Source: Aestuariispira ectoiniformans | GTDB taxonomy: Bacteria > Pseudomonadota > Alphaproteobacteria > UBA8366 > Aestuariispiraceae | Assembly: GCF_025136295.1 (NCBI RefSeq) | Contig: NZ_CP062788.1 | Span: 4,233,588-4,297,587 of the forward strand | Reading direction: 5' to 3' | DNA length: 64,000 bases | Part shown: positions 7,972 through 16,722 of the stretch, one piece after another | How positions within the stretch are numbered: the first letter of the stretch is position 1 | Layout: each line of letters starts with the position of its first letter | Notes under the pieces: generated by a model | Told to the model about the DNA's origin: nothing | What the model saw: only the letters and a program-made list of their open reading frames with translations | The model's database searches: none | Position numbers and translations under genes: made by a program

Positions 7972-9207
7972 CTACGGCAGTTTCAAGAACAGCTTCCCGA
8001 ACCCGTGCAGGCCGTTGAATGTCTGCTGAAAAACAGTTGAAAACTGAAACCAGTCCGGCGAACCGGGCATCATGGAATGGATCTGTTCCAGGCTGCGGCG
8101 ACCGTCAATTGCCCGCAAAACCATCGCCGCCTGTGGCGGGAGCGTTAGCGGAAATTTGATGCCGTCCAGCTCCAGCCGGGGCTGCGCGCCCGGCGGCATC
8201 GCCCGAAAGCTCCTCTGGGTGACCTCATCACGATAGACGGGAATGGCCTTCGCATTTGTACAGGAGGCAACGGTTTCCTCGTCACGGTCCGCATGGGTCA
8301 GATAGACGATATGCTTTTTCAAATTCCCCGCCAGCAGTTCCGCAAACCGGGCCTGTTCCACCAGATCGGCATCTTTTAGCCGGGCCAGAATATCCTGATC
8401 CTGCAGATAGCTTTCCGGCCGGTAACAGGCCGGGTCAATGAAGCTGACGATCCTCAAGCCTGCCTCCGACACTTCCTGAGCCAGCTCAGGGACGGTATAG
8501 GAGCGGTCCTGCGAATGCAGCAACAGGTCGAACAGAGCGGCGTCGGAAACATTATGGTCTTCAATCTGCGCATTGCGCCGCAGCCAGTTGGTTTCCGGCA
8601 AGTCGGACAACAGCGACCGCGCCGTATCAATCCGCGACTGGGCGGAACCGTCCGCCGCCACCATCCGCAACATCTCCTGCATGGGATAGACACCGGTGCG
8701 GCCCAAGGTGCCATAGACCATAATACCCATGCCACCTTCGGGCGTGAGGGCCCCCTTCAGCGCCCGGAACCCTTCCTGCGGATTGGGGAGGTGATGCAAC
8801 ACGCCGCAACTGTCGATATAGTCGAATTCTCCCAATTTGGCTGCATCCAGCAATGAGCCGCTGTGAAAGGTAATATTCAGCCCGCGTCGGCGGGCGCGTT
8901 CTTCGGCGATCTTTCGCGAGGCCGACGACAGGTCGATATAATGGATATCCGCGTCGGCTCCTTCATCAGCCAGATGCTGCGCCAACATAATTAGGGCATC
9001 CCCCGTACCGCCCCCGGCCACAAGCACCCTGAAGGGCCGCCCGGCGGGTAACGCCCCCTTGAACAGGTGATGGCGAAGCTCCCTCAAGTGACTGGGAGAA
9101 CCGGTCACAAGCCGCTTTTTCTCATCCTTCGGGTCACGATGCGGATAGGGCAGTTCTTCATATTGTGCTTGCACGCGGTCTTTGCGCTTTACCGATTTTT
9201 TGGCCAT
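7972..9207 (-). CDS. Class I SAM-dependent methyltransferase with C-terminal winged-helix-like extension
   Basis: This is a 411-residue protein. A short basic N-terminus precedes YEELPYPHRDPKD, a motif found before the SAM-binding domain of a group of uncharacterised methyltransferases. The SAM site is VLVAGGGTGDAL (about 61-72), with the acidic loop HYIDLSSAS and motif IV/V CGVLHHLPNP. Residues about 210-320 form a substrate-binding region. The last 70 residues (RRSLEQIHSMMPGS ... FQQTFNGLHGFGKLFLK) look like a small winged-helix domain. The substrate is unknown. It follows the asparaginase gene by 39 bases on the same strand, so the two may be co-transcribed. Confidence 0.8.
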   Translation of the reverse strand: MAKKSVKRKDRVQAQYEELPYPHRDPKDEKKRLVTGSPSHLRELRHHLFKGALPAGRPFRVLVAGGGTGDALIMLAQHLADEGADADIHYIDLSSASRKIAEERARRRGLNITFHSGSLLDAAKLGEFDYIDSCGVLHHLPNPQEGFRALKGALTPEGGMGIMVYGTLGRTGVYPMQEMLRMVAADGSAQSRIDTARSLLSDLPETNWLRRNAQIEDHNVSDAALFDLLLHSQDRSYTVPELAQEVSEAGLRIVSFIDPACYRPESYLQDQDILARLKDADLVEQARFAELLAGNLKKHIVYLTHADRDEETVASCTNAKAIPVYRDEVTQRSFRAMPPGAQPRLELDGIKFPLTLPPQAAMVLRAIDGRRSLEQIHSMMPGSPDWFQFSTVFQQTFNGLHGFGKLFLKLP

Positions 9208-9246
9208 CGACGGTCCGCTTTCAGGATTGGATATTCAGGTATTGGA

Positions 9247-10305
9247 TCAGAAGGAAAATTCGGATGATGCCGGACGGATCACCCCGATTTTAAACGCACG
9301 ACGGTTCAGCAGCGGCACTTCGAGATATTTCTCCAGCCTCTTTAAGTCCGCATCCTCGATCACCCCGATCTGGCGCAGGACCGCCGTCGTCATGGCCTCT
9401 GCCGCGCGGGTCGCCCCATCGTCGCATTTGACTGCAACTCCCAGGCCATAGTCAGGCAGGGCCACGCAGAAGACACCTTCCGCGCCGGTTTTGACAAAGG
9501 CCCGACGGCCAAGGACTTCCATCACCTCGGTGCAATAGCGGTCTCGTCCCGCGACCATATACGGATTTTCGGCCACGGCTTCGGCGATTCGACGACAGGC
9601 GTCGGCGCGCGCTTCCGCCAGGTCACCGGGGGCCGCAAAACGGGCAAAACCATAGGCGATGTTCTCCAGAGGCATGGCCCAGGTCGGCACGGAGCAACCG
9701 TCTTTTTCGCGCGGTGCATCCCGCAACTCTACACCGCACATGGCCTCCATGGTGCCGAGGATACGCTGTTGGACCGGATGCGTGACATCCACATAGCCTT
9801 TCACAGGCGCGCCCAGCTTCTTCGCCAGCGCCAGCATGCCGACATGCTTGCCCGAACAGTTGTTGTGCCGCTGGTCCGGCACGCCACCGCTGGCCGCCAT
9901 TTCCCGGGCCACTTCCGCATTCAGGGACCAATGCGCGCCACATTCCAGATCGGCTTCGGACAATCCCAATTTGTCCAGCATCCCGCCTGCCAGTTCCGCA
10001 TGAACAGCCTCACCATTGTGGGACGCGCAGGCAAGCGCGATTTCCGCCGGTGTAAAACCATATTCGTCCGCCGCCCCGGTCTCGACCAGAGGCAGCGCCT
10101 GGAATGCCTTGATCGCAGAACGGGGATAGACCACCTGCTTGATATCGCCCCAGGACGCCTGGACCTGGCCACGGCTGTCAACAACAGCCACCGCACCACG
10201 ATGGCGGCTTTCCACGATCGGGCCGCGCGTCACCTCAATCAGTACCGGGTTTGCCCCCGGTTCTCCCATGGTTATTTTCGTTTTTGTTTCCGCAGCATCC
10301 GACAT
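9247..10305 (-). CDS. Asparaginase, Rhizobium etli ReAV (class 3) type
   Basis: This 352-residue protein belongs to the asparaginase family typified by Rhizobium etli ReAV, which hydrolyses L-asparagine to aspartate and ammonia and is structurally unrelated to E. coli AnsA/AnsB. The family's catalytic and zinc-linked residues are visible: the SxxK pair Ser63 and Lys66 (YPRSAIKAFQ), a second Ser in ASHNGE, the Cys/Lys pair in NNCSGKHVGML and the later Cys in DGCSVPTWAMPL. The first 13 residues are extra and poorly conserved; the start could be Met13. No signal peptide is visible, so it is cytoplasmic. It is divergent from the TrmH-family gene. Confidence 0.88.
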   Translation of the reverse strand: MSDAAETKTKITMGEPGANPVLIEVTRGPIVESRHRGAVAVVDSRGQVQASWGDIKQVVYPRSAIKAFQALPLVETGAADEYGFTPAEIALACASHNGEAVHAELAGGMLDKLGLSEADLECGAHWSLNAEVAREMAASGGVPDQRHNNCSGKHVGMLALAKKLGAPVKGYVDVTHPVQQRILGTMEAMCGVELRDAPREKDGCSVPTWAMPLENIAYGFARFAAPGDLAEARADACRRIAEAVAENPYMVAGRDRYCTEVMEVLGRRAFVKTGAEGVFCVALPDYGLGVAVKCDDGATRAAEAMTTAVLRQIGVIEDADLKRLEKYLEVPLLNRRAFKIGVIRPASSEFSF

Positions 10306-10342
10306 AACTGCTGTTGTCCCTCAAAAGCGGTGATTTAGTATT

Positions 10343-10366
10343 GTTTATTAACCGGAAGTAATAAAC
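10343..10366. promoter_or_regulatory. Inverted repeat in the asparaginase/RNA methylase intergenic region
   Basis: Arms GTTTATT and AATAAAC are perfect with a 10-base spacer, 38 bases before the asparaginase start. A similar pair of arms lies upstream of phbB. It may be an operator; AT-richness makes coincidence possible. Confidence 0.3.
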
Positions 10367-10460
10367 TTGCCTTGCGGGGCGGAAGGATGCAAGTTCTGCC
10401 GCACCGGATTATACCGACCAATTTAGAGACTATACAGTAAGACAGTAAGGACTGGACCCG

Positions 10461-11000
10461 ATGCGTGGATTTTTTGGCCTGGGTGTGGAAGGGATTTCCA
10501 AGCCCCGCAATGCCGGTGCGCTTTTCCGCACGGCACACGCCTTTGACGCAAGCTTTGTTTTTGCCGTGGCCCCTGCCGTCAATGTGCGCGAAATTCATTC
10601 CACGGATACCTCCGCCTCCACCAACCACCTGCCCTTATACGAATTCGGTTCCATTGATGAGATGGTGTTGCCGAAGGGATGCCGCCTGGTCGGGATCGAG
10701 CTGACGGACGATTCTATCGAACTGCCAAGCTTTAAACATCCGGACCGCTGCGCCTATGTCCTGGGTCCGGAGCGCGGGTCCCTGTCGCCTGCAATGCAGG
10801 AACGTTGTGACTTCATCGTAAAGATTCCGACCAAGTTTTGCGTTAATGTAAGCGTCGCCGGGGCCATCGTTCTTTACGACCGGATCATCAGCAAGGGCCG
10901 TTGGGCCGACCGCCCGGTCATGTCGGGCGGACCGAAAGCCCCCCTTGAAAAACATGTTCACGGTCCGCAAATCATCCGTACCAAACCCACAGACAAGTAG
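10461..11000 (+). CDS. TrmH/SpoU-family RNA methyltransferase
   Basis: This is a 179-residue SPOUT methyltransferase. Motif 1 is KPRNAGALFRTAHAFDA (Asn/Arg essential in the family), motif 2 is YVLGPERGSLSP (residues about 97-109), and motif 3 is IPTKFCVNVSVAGAIVLYDR, which forms the deep trefoil knot that binds SAM. It lacks an extra N-terminal RNA-binding domain, as in TrmL-like or short alphaproteobacterial versions. The canonical motif 3 Asn-Leu-Ser is Asn-Val-Ser here. The likely target is a 2'-O-ribose in tRNA or rRNA; which one is unknown. Confidence 0.88.
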   Translation: MRGFFGLGVEGISKPRNAGALFRTAHAFDASFVFAVAPAVNVREIHSTDTSASTNHLPLYEFGSIDEMVLPKGCRLVGIELTDDSIELPSFKHPDRCAYVLGPERGSLSPAMQERCDFIVKIPTKFCVNVSVAGAIVLYDRIISKGRWADRPVMSGGPKAPLEKHVHGPQIIRTKPTDK

Positions 11001-11151
11001 CTCGGAAATTTGGTTATTTTCGAAAACTCGCCCAGAAAACTGGAAAATACCGTCCGGATTTTGCCATAATCCCCCGGTAAGTGAGTCGACAAGCTAAACC
11101 AAACGCGAAGCCCCTTGGGCAATCAAGACGATCAAGGAGACAGACGAAACC

Positions 11152-11688
11152 ATGACCGGCAAGCGCGCTTACTCCCTGAAATCACTGGGCCTGATTACCG
11201 TTGCCGCCGCAACGCTGATTGCGGGCACAGCCCAGGCAGACGACGCGAATGTAGACCTCGGCCTTTACAACAAATGGCAGGCGCATTCCTATAAGGAGGC
11301 CGGTGCGAAGGTCTGTAATATGTGGTCGCAGCCGACCAAGCATGAAGAAGGCGGCAAACCGCGTGGCGAGATGTATGCCTTCGTTACCCACCGCACATCG
11401 TCCAAGCGCTTCCACGAAGTCAGCTTTGACATGGGCTATCCGCTCAAGGACAAGAGCGAGGTTACACTGACCATCGGCTCGAAAAAATTCAAACTGTTCA
11501 CCCACGGCTCTTCCGCCTTTTCCTTCAAGGACAAAGACAAAGCCATCGTCGGGGCCATGCGCCGGGGTACGAATATGATTGTGGAAGGCGTATCCACCCG
11601 CGGAACCAAAACGCGCGACGTCTACTCGCTCAGCGGCTTCACCAAGGCCCACAAGGCAATCAACAAGGCCTGTAAAGCATCCTTCTGA
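11152..11688 (+). CDS. Invasion-associated locus B (IalB) family exported protein
   Basis: This is a 178-residue protein with a clear Sec signal peptide (LITVAAATLIAGTAQA, cleavage near residue 29). The mature part has the IalB-family layout: Cys near 54 (AKVCNMWSQP), then SFDMGYPLKDKSEVTLTIGSKKF, and a C-terminal TRDVYSLSGFTKAHKAINKAC that brings a second Cys. The two cysteines may form a disulfide. IalB proteins are periplasmic or outer-membrane associated and common in free-living alphaproteobacteria, so the name does not imply virulence. AAGGAG precedes the start and a terminator follows, so it is probably transcribed alone. Confidence 0.85.
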   Translation: MTGKRAYSLKSLGLITVAAATLIAGTAQADDANVDLGLYNKWQAHSYKEAGAKVCNMWSQPTKHEEGGKPRGEMYAFVTHRTSSKRFHEVSFDMGYPLKDKSEVTLTIGSKKFKLFTHGSSAFSFKDKDKAIVGAMRRGTNMIVEGVSTRGTKTRDVYSLSGFTKAHKAINKACKASF

Positions 11689-11708
11689 CGGCCGAGCGAA
11701 CCGGAATT

Positions 11709-11748
11709 CAAAACGGCGCAGCCCTTATGGGATGCGCCGTTTTCTATT
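11709..11748 (+). terminator. Terminator after the IalB-like gene
   Basis: The stem AAAACGGCGCA / TGCGCCGTTTT, extended by GCCC/GGG(A) around a TTAT loop, ends in a T-rich tract. It lies 20 bases after the stop. Confidence 0.85.
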
Positions 11749-11834
11749 TTGTTGGCCCCGACACTGGATTCGCATTTTGCAAAGACCCCGTCTTCCTATA
11801 AATTGAGGGGAGTTGGCTGCAGGTAAAAGTGTTG

Positions 11835-13307
11835 ATGTCCCAAGACCCCCTTATTCTGCTCATTGAAGATACCCCATCTCTGGCGATGCTGTATCGGCAG
11901 TATCTTGCCGAAGAGCCGGTGCAGGTCGTCAGTGCGACCACCGGCGCGGAAGGTCTGGATGTAATCCGGAACACCCCACCCGCAGTTGTTCTGCTCGACC
12001 TGGAACTGCCGGATATGAACGGGCTGGAAATCCTGAAATATATCCAGGCCAACCAGTTGCCAAGTTCCGTAGTAGTCATCACCGCCCACGGTTCCGTCAA
12101 TATCGCCGTGGAAGCCATGCGCACGGGGGCCTATGATTTCATCGTCAAACCCTTCAACGCGAACCGCCTGAGGGTTACGGTGAATAACGCCCTGGAACGT
12201 CAGAAGCTGTCCCAGATGGTGATGGATATCCAGGCCGGGGCCCGCGAAAGCTATGCCGGTTTCATCGGCAAGTCCCTTGCCATGCAGGCAATCTATCGGA
12301 TTATCGAATCCGCCGCCAACTCCAAGGCCACCGTATTCATCACGGGAGAATCCGGCACCGGTAAGGAAGTCTGTGCCCAGGCCATCCACAAACAGAGCGA
12401 ACGCAGCACCGCCCCCTTCGTTGCCATCAACTGTGGCGCGATCCCTCGAGAGTTGATGGAATCGGAAATCTTCGGCCATCGGAAAGGGGCCTTCACGGGT
12501 GCGACCTCAGACCGTGACGGGGCAGCCACGGCGGCTGATGGCGGCACGCTTTTCCTGGACGAGATCGGTGAAATGCCGATGGACCTGCAGACCAAACTTC
12601 TGCGCTTTATCCAGACCGGCACCTTCCAGAAAGTGGGCGCAACGAAGACGGAAAAGGTCGATGTGCGGTTTGTCTGCGCCACCAACCGGGATGTCCTGCG
12701 CGAGGTGGAACGGGGCAACTTCCGTGAAGACCTCTATTACCGGCTGCATGTGATCCCGATTGCCATGCCGCCGCTGCGCGAACGCGACGATGATGTGCTG
12801 CATATCGCGCGTGAACTGCTGCGTGAAATTTCAGAGGAAGAAGGACGAGGCTTCCAGGGGTTTTCCGCCGAGGTGGAACAGATTTTCCTGAATTATAGCT
12901 GGCCCGGCAACGTGCGTGAATTGCAGAATGTCCTGCGCAATGTGGTGGTCTTGAATACCGGCACGGTGGTGACCGCAGAGATGCTCCCCACGCCCATGCC
13001 CCGCGTCCTTCATCAGACAGCGCCAGGCCGACCCGCAATAACGGGTGAATTGCCCGCCGCAACGGCACAGGCATCGCACGCCTATGACAATCTGACCGGG
13101 CGCACAGGCACTGCATCCGGGCAGGCCGACCCCACGCCGTCTTCAGGCGAGGCAACAATCCTGCCGCTGTGGCAGGTGGAACGGAAGGCAATAGAGAACG
13201 CGATCAGGCAATGCGACGGCAATATCCCAAAGGCAGCCAAGCTGTTGGACGTGGCTCCCTCCACCATCTATCGCAAGAAAGTTGCCTGGGAAGGCAAAGG
13301 CCGCTAG
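11835..13307 (+). CDS. LuxO-like sigma-54-dependent response regulator
   Basis: This is a 490-residue NtrC-class activator when started at the ATG at 11835; in-frame GTG (11829) and TTG precede it. The receiver domain carries LLIEDTPSLAMLYRQYL and the phospho-acceptor Asp in VVLLDLELPDMNG (residue 55 from this start). The AAA+ domain has Walker A GESGTGKEVCA (about 171-178), the sigma-54 contact loop GAFTGA (about 218) and Walker B GGTLFLDEIGEMP. The C-terminal Fis-type HTH reads NIPKAAKLLDVAPSTIYRKKVAW. The receiver start, the LLRFIQTGTFQKVG stretch and the C-terminus closely resemble Vibrio LuxO. Its targets are unknown, and no cognate kinase or HPt gene is adjacent. Confidence 0.88.
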   Translation: MSQDPLILLIEDTPSLAMLYRQYLAEEPVQVVSATTGAEGLDVIRNTPPAVVLLDLELPDMNGLEILKYIQANQLPSSVVVITAHGSVNIAVEAMRTGAYDFIVKPFNANRLRVTVNNALERQKLSQMVMDIQAGARESYAGFIGKSLAMQAIYRIIESAANSKATVFITGESGTGKEVCAQAIHKQSERSTAPFVAINCGAIPRELMESEIFGHRKGAFTGATSDRDGAATAADGGTLFLDEIGEMPMDLQTKLLRFIQTGTFQKVGATKTEKVDVRFVCATNRDVLREVERGNFREDLYYRLHVIPIAMPPLRERDDDVLHIARELLREISEEEGRGFQGFSAEVEQIFLNYSWPGNVRELQNVLRNVVVLNTGTVVTAEMLPTPMPRVLHQTAPGRPAITGELPAATAQASHAYDNLTGRTGTASGQADPTPSSGEATILPLWQVERKAIENAIRQCDGNIPKAAKLLDVAPSTIYRKKVAWEGKGR

Positions 13308-13323
13308 GGACGGCCAACCCAGC

Positions 13324-14622
13324 TTACAGCCGTTTCAAACGCGCCGCGAAGAAACCGTCCATGCCGCCCTTTTCTTCCCAGAAACAGGGGAGACAGCGCA
13401 GGAAACCATCTGCAGTAACGGCCTCCGGCAGACCGGGCACATCCGCCTCGGTTACCGGCACCAGTTCCACATCGCTCCGGCGAGACAGAAGGGAGCGAAT
13501 TTGCGCCTCCCCTTCCTCCGGCTGCAGGGAGCAGGTCGCATAAACCACAAGACCACCCGGCATCACCATATCCATGGCACTGTCCAGTAACCGGGCCTGC
13601 AGATCGGTCAAAGCCTGCGTATCCTCGGGCTTGCGGATGAAGGGCAGTTCCGGATGACGGCGGATCGTTCCCGTCGCGCTGCAAGGTGCATCCAGCAGGA
13701 CAGCATCCGCAGGCTTGCCAGACCATGTCAGGGCGTCTCCCGCCACCACCATGGCCTCCAATTCCGTCCGCTTCAGGTTCTCGCGCAGGCGGTCGAGACG
13801 TTTGTTGGACTTGTCCAATGCGGTCACTTTCGCCCCGGCAGCGGCCAGTTGCAGGGTCTTACCGCCCGGCGCGGCGCAGATATCGATCACGCGCTTGCCC
13901 GACACATCCCCCAGAAGCCGCACGGGCAGGACCGCCGCCGCGTCCTGAACCCACCACGTACCCTCATCGAAACCGGGCAGTTGATCGACGGCCGCCCCCG
14001 GAGCCAGGCGCAGGCTACCGGTCGGCAGAAGCTCCGCCCCGAGTGTTTTCGCCCAGCCTTCCGGGTCACTTTTGACCGTAATGTCCAGCGGTGCTTCCTG
14101 GGCGTTGGCCCGCACGATTTCGGCTGCGCGCGCCTCGCCATAGGCCGCCGCCCAACCTTTCCAGAGCCAACCACGGTGACGCAACGTCGCGATATCAAGC
14201 GCGTCAATCATCGCCGCCCCTTCGCGGTCGATCCGGCGCAACACAGCATTCACCAATCCCTTGAAGCGGACCAGCTTCCGGTCTTCCGCCGCAAGTGCCA
14301 CCGTCGCGCCCACCGCCGCATGCGGCGGTGTGCCGAGGCAGATCAACTGTGTCACGCCAAGGCGCAGGATATGGCGGACCTTGCCGCCATCGCCTTTGAC
14401 TGGCTTGTCCAGACATTGCTCTATCAGCGCATCAATCACCGGCAACTGGCGGCAACAGCTCAGCACCAGCAAGCGGGCGAAAGAGCGGTCGCGCGGTTCC
14501 AGCACAGCCAGGAATGGATTGCGGGCGCAGGCCTCGTCCAGGCTCTGCCGCTCGTCCAATACGGAACGCAGCAAGTGCATGGCAACCTTGCGCGGGTCTT
14601 GAAGGGTCGGTTTCATGTTCAT
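13324..14622 (-). CDS. rsmB: 16S rRNA (cytosine-967-C5)-methyltransferase RsmB
   Basis: This 432-residue enzyme methylates C967 of 16S rRNA. The N-terminal NusB-like RNA-binding domain spans about residues 8-135. The SAM-binding Rossmann core starts at VIDICAAPGGKTLQLAAAG. The two essential cysteines lie in LLDAPCSATGTIRRHPE and VYATCSLQPEEGE. The C-terminus (GFLRCLPCFWEEKGGMDGFFAARLKR) is typical of RsmB. Convergent with the LuxO-like gene (16 bases between stops) and 42 bases after htpX on the same strand, so htpX-rsmB may be one transcript. Confidence 0.93.
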   Translation of the reverse strand: MNMKPTLQDPRKVAMHLLRSVLDERQSLDEACARNPFLAVLEPRDRSFARLLVLSCCRQLPVIDALIEQCLDKPVKGDGGKVRHILRLGVTQLICLGTPPHAAVGATVALAAEDRKLVRFKGLVNAVLRRIDREGAAMIDALDIATLRHRGWLWKGWAAAYGEARAAEIVRANAQEAPLDITVKSDPEGWAKTLGAELLPTGSLRLAPGAAVDQLPGFDEGTWWVQDAAAVLPVRLLGDVSGKRVIDICAAPGGKTLQLAAAGAKVTALDKSNKRLDRLRENLKRTELEAMVVAGDALTWSGKPADAVLLDAPCSATGTIRRHPELPFIRKPEDTQALTDLQARLLDSAMDMVMPGGLVVYATCSLQPEEGEAQIRSLLSRRSDVELVPVTEADVPGLPEAVTADGFLRCLPCFWEEKGGMDGFFAARLKRL

Positions 14623-14664
14623 AATCGCCGTTATGCAGGGCTTGGCGGCATAAGAAAAGCGGAA

Positions 14665-15528
14665 TCACCCCCAGGGAGACACGATCCCGGCCATCTCCTT
14701 GAGTTTGGCGACACGATTGGCCGTACTGGGATGGGTCGAAAACAGGCTGTCCATGCTGCGCGCGTGCAACGGGTTCACGATGAACATATGTGCAGTCGCC
14801 GGGTTTTCTTCTGCTGCCGCGTTATCAATCCCGCGTGCGCCCTGGTCCAGTTTCTGCAGTGCAGACGCCAGCCACATCGGGTCGCCGCAGATTTCCGCGC
14901 CAATCCGGTCCGCCTCATACTCACGGGTCCGGCTGATTGCCATCTGCACCAGCATCGCAGCGACGGGCGCCAGCAGGGCAACCAGCAGCGCCCCGAACGG
15001 GCCCAGCGGATTGTTGCGATTACCGCCGCCAAAGGCCATGGCAAACATCACCCAGTTGGCCAACATACCAAGCGCACCGGCGACGGTCGCCGTGATCGTC
15101 ATGGTCAGCGTATCACGGTTGCGCACATGGGCCAGTTCGTGGGCCATAACGCCCGCGACCTCATTGCTGTTCAGAATTTTCAACAGGCCGGTTGTCGCCG
15201 CAACGGCGGCATTCTGCGGATTACGCCCCGTCGCAAAAGCGTTCGGCTGCGGGTTGTCGATGATATAAACGCGCGGCATGGGGATGCCTGCACGACGGGC
15301 CAGTTGTTTGACGATTCCATGAAAACCGGGGGATTCCCGTTCACTGACTTCACGGGCACGATAGAGGCGCAGGACAAGTTGGTCCGCATTCCAATAGGCG
15401 TAAAGATTGGTGGCACAGGCAAAGGCCAGCGCCAGGAACATACCTCCAGTTCCACCGACCAGATAGCCAACCGCCAGAAACAGGGCCGTCAGCCCCGCCA
15501 ACAGAATGGCCGTCTTCGTCATATTCAT
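14665..15528 (-). CDS. htpX: Membrane zinc protease HtpX
   Basis: This is a 287-residue M48-family metalloprotease of the inner membrane that degrades misfolded membrane proteins. Two N-terminal membrane segments ([19 protein letters not shown] and [17 protein letters not shown]) precede the zinc motif [12 protein letters not shown] (about residue 130). Two further hydrophobic segments follow, then the third ligand in [12 protein letters not shown]. The start [10 protein letters not shown] at 15528 is preceded by ACGGGA; an in-frame extension to 15612 is not supported. The length matches HtpX proteins. Confidence 0.93.
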   Translation of the reverse strand: MNMTKTAILLAGLTALFLAVGYLVGGTGGMFLALAFACATNLYAYWNADQLVLRLYRAREVSERESPGFHGIVKQLARRAGIPMPRVYIIDNPQPNAFATGRNPQNAAVAATTGLLKILNSNEVAGVMAHELAHVRNRDTLTMTITATVAGALGMLANWVMFAMAFGGGNRNNPLGPFGALLVALLAPVAAMLVQMAISRTREYEADRIGAEICGDPMWLASALQKLDQGARGIDNAAAEENPATAHMFIVNPLHARSMDSLFSTHPSTANRVAKLKEMAGIVSPWG

Positions 15529-15659
15529 TCCCGTTAAATCCTTCCATAGAGCCAAAAACATGGAACAGACTATAGATATGTACGGGCCGCCCCCGTTCAA
15601 GATCAGCACCAAACGATCGGAGACTTGGCAAAAGGCTTTTGGCGGACCATATTCGGGTC

Positions 15660-15944
15660 ATGAGCAAATTGACCGATTTCTTCAAATCCGCCGTCGCCCC
15701 GACGGAAAAGAAACCTGCCCCGGCCCCACAGGCCGACGACGGGCAGGGCAGCCTTACCGACCCGGAAGTCCAGGGCACGGATTCGCGCCGACTGGCCGAG
15801 ATCAAAGCCGAGGAAGCCGGGCGCAAATGGCGGCAGGAGGCTGAGGCCAAAGGCGAGATTGAAAAGGAAGTCGGCGGCCCCAAGGGCCTGGAGCCCACCC
15901 GTTACGGTGACTGGGAAAAAGCCGGGCGCTGCTACGACTTCTGA
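15660..15944 (+). CDS. DUF1674 protein, SDHAF4-like succinate dehydrogenase assembly factor
   Basis: This 94-residue protein ends in GGPKGLEPTRYGDWEKAGRCYDF, the DUF1674 signature shared with the mitochondrial succinate dehydrogenase assembly factor SDHAF4/Sdh8, which binds flavinylated SdhA. The N-terminal half is low in complexity, with Ala, Pro, Glu and Lys. ATG at 15660 is chosen; an upstream in-frame TTG at 15639 is less likely. It is divergent from htpX. The role in SdhA maturation is inferred from the family. Confidence 0.85.
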   Translation: MSKLTDFFKSAVAPTEKKPAPAPQADDGQGSLTDPEVQGTDSRRLAEIKAEEAGRKWRQEAEAKGEIEKEVGGPKGLEPTRYGDWEKAGRCYDF

Positions 15945-15977
15945 CAAAGAACTTTCGTTAACAGCGCCACCGAAAAC

Positions 15978-16271
15978 CTACCCCGCCGCCTTATCGATAA
16001 ACTTCGCCATTTTCACGTCCAGTTCCGACAGGCCGTTGCAGTCGTGGGTGGACAGCGTGATGTCGACGCGGTTGTAGACATTGAACCATTCGGGATGATG
16101 GTTCATCTGTTCCGCCTTCAGGGCAACGCGGCTCATGAAGCCGAAGGCTTCGTTGAAGTTCCGGAAGGTGACTTCACGGCGGATGGCATTGCGGCCCTCA
16201 ACCTCGTCCCATTCCCCCAGTTCGGTCAGCGCGTTTGTGCGTTCTTCGGCGGTCAGTTTGACGGGCGGCAT
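15978..16271 (-). CDS. phhB: Pterin-4a-carbinolamine dehydratase
   Basis: This is a 97-residue protein with the catalytic family motif [16 protein letters not shown] (His pair and following Trp), and C-terminal [17 protein letters not shown]. It dehydrates 4a-hydroxytetrahydropterin in tetrahydropterin recycling, normally serving phenylalanine hydroxylase. No phhA is in the window. Length is normal for the family. It is convergent with the DUF1674 gene and divergent from the metallopeptidase gene, whose start lies 52 bases away. Confidence 0.93.
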   Translation of the reverse strand: MPPVKLTAEERTNALTELGEWDEVEGRNAIRREVTFRNFNEAFGFMSRVALKAEQMNHHPEWFNVYNRVDITLSTHDCNGLSELDVKMAKFIDKAAG

Positions 16272-16323
16272 TTTTGATCTCCCTCATCTGGTATGTTTTT
16301 CTAACCCGCCTTATATCAAAGAG

Positions 16324-16722
16324 ATGATGGAAATGACACTCCCCAGCAGGGCCCGGATCGAACAAATGGCAACCGAAGCTTTCGCCGCCATTCCAGAAGA
16401 GTTGCGCGCGCCCTTGGGCGACATCGTCTTTCGGGTGGAGGAGCTTCCCGATGCGCAGACCTGCGCGGCCCTTGACCTGACCAGCCCCTATAATCTTCTG
16501 GGTCTTTATCACGGCATAGACCTGTTGCGGAAATCGGCCTTCCAGATCAATCAGGACCTGGATCAGATCTTCCTCTACCGCCAGCCGATTCTTGCCTTTT
16601 GCCAACAGACCGGCGAGCCCCTAGAAGACGTCGTCACCCATGTCCTGATCCATGAGATCGGCCATCATTACGGGTATTCAGACGACGATATGGACCGCCT
16701 GCAGAGCGACAACGCTATATAA
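16324..16722 (+). CDS. Small zincin-like metallopeptidase (DUF1025-type)
   Basis: This 132-residue protein ends with VLIHEIGHHYGYSDDDMDRL, a zincin HExxH motif with the extended Gly-Tyr-Ser-Asp-Asp-Asp pattern of the bacterial metallopeptidase family formerly called DUF1025. The upstream sequence IVFRVEELP ... SPYNLLGLYHGIDL is also characteristic. Three candidate ATGs (16324, 16327, 16333) occur; the frame open back to 16135 overlaps phhB and is rejected. The substrate is unknown. The stop overlaps the convergent recX stop by eight bases. Confidence 0.85.
   Translation: MMEMTLPSRARIEQMATEAFAAIPEELRAPLGDIVFRVEELPDAQTCAALDLTSPYNLLGLYHGIDLLRKSAFQINQDLDQIFLYRQPILAFCQQTGEPLEDVVTHVLIHEIGHHYGYSDDDMDRLQSDNAI

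Noticed and set aside
11152-11688. IalB-like gene as a virulence marker
   Set aside because: IalB-family proteins are common in free-living alphaproteobacteria, and nothing else in the window points to pathogenicity.
13654-15537. 627-codon open frame on the plus strand opposite rsmB and htpX
   Set aside because: It is antisense to two well-supported genes, is rich in Arg, His and Gln as expected of a shadow frame, and has no recognisable domain.
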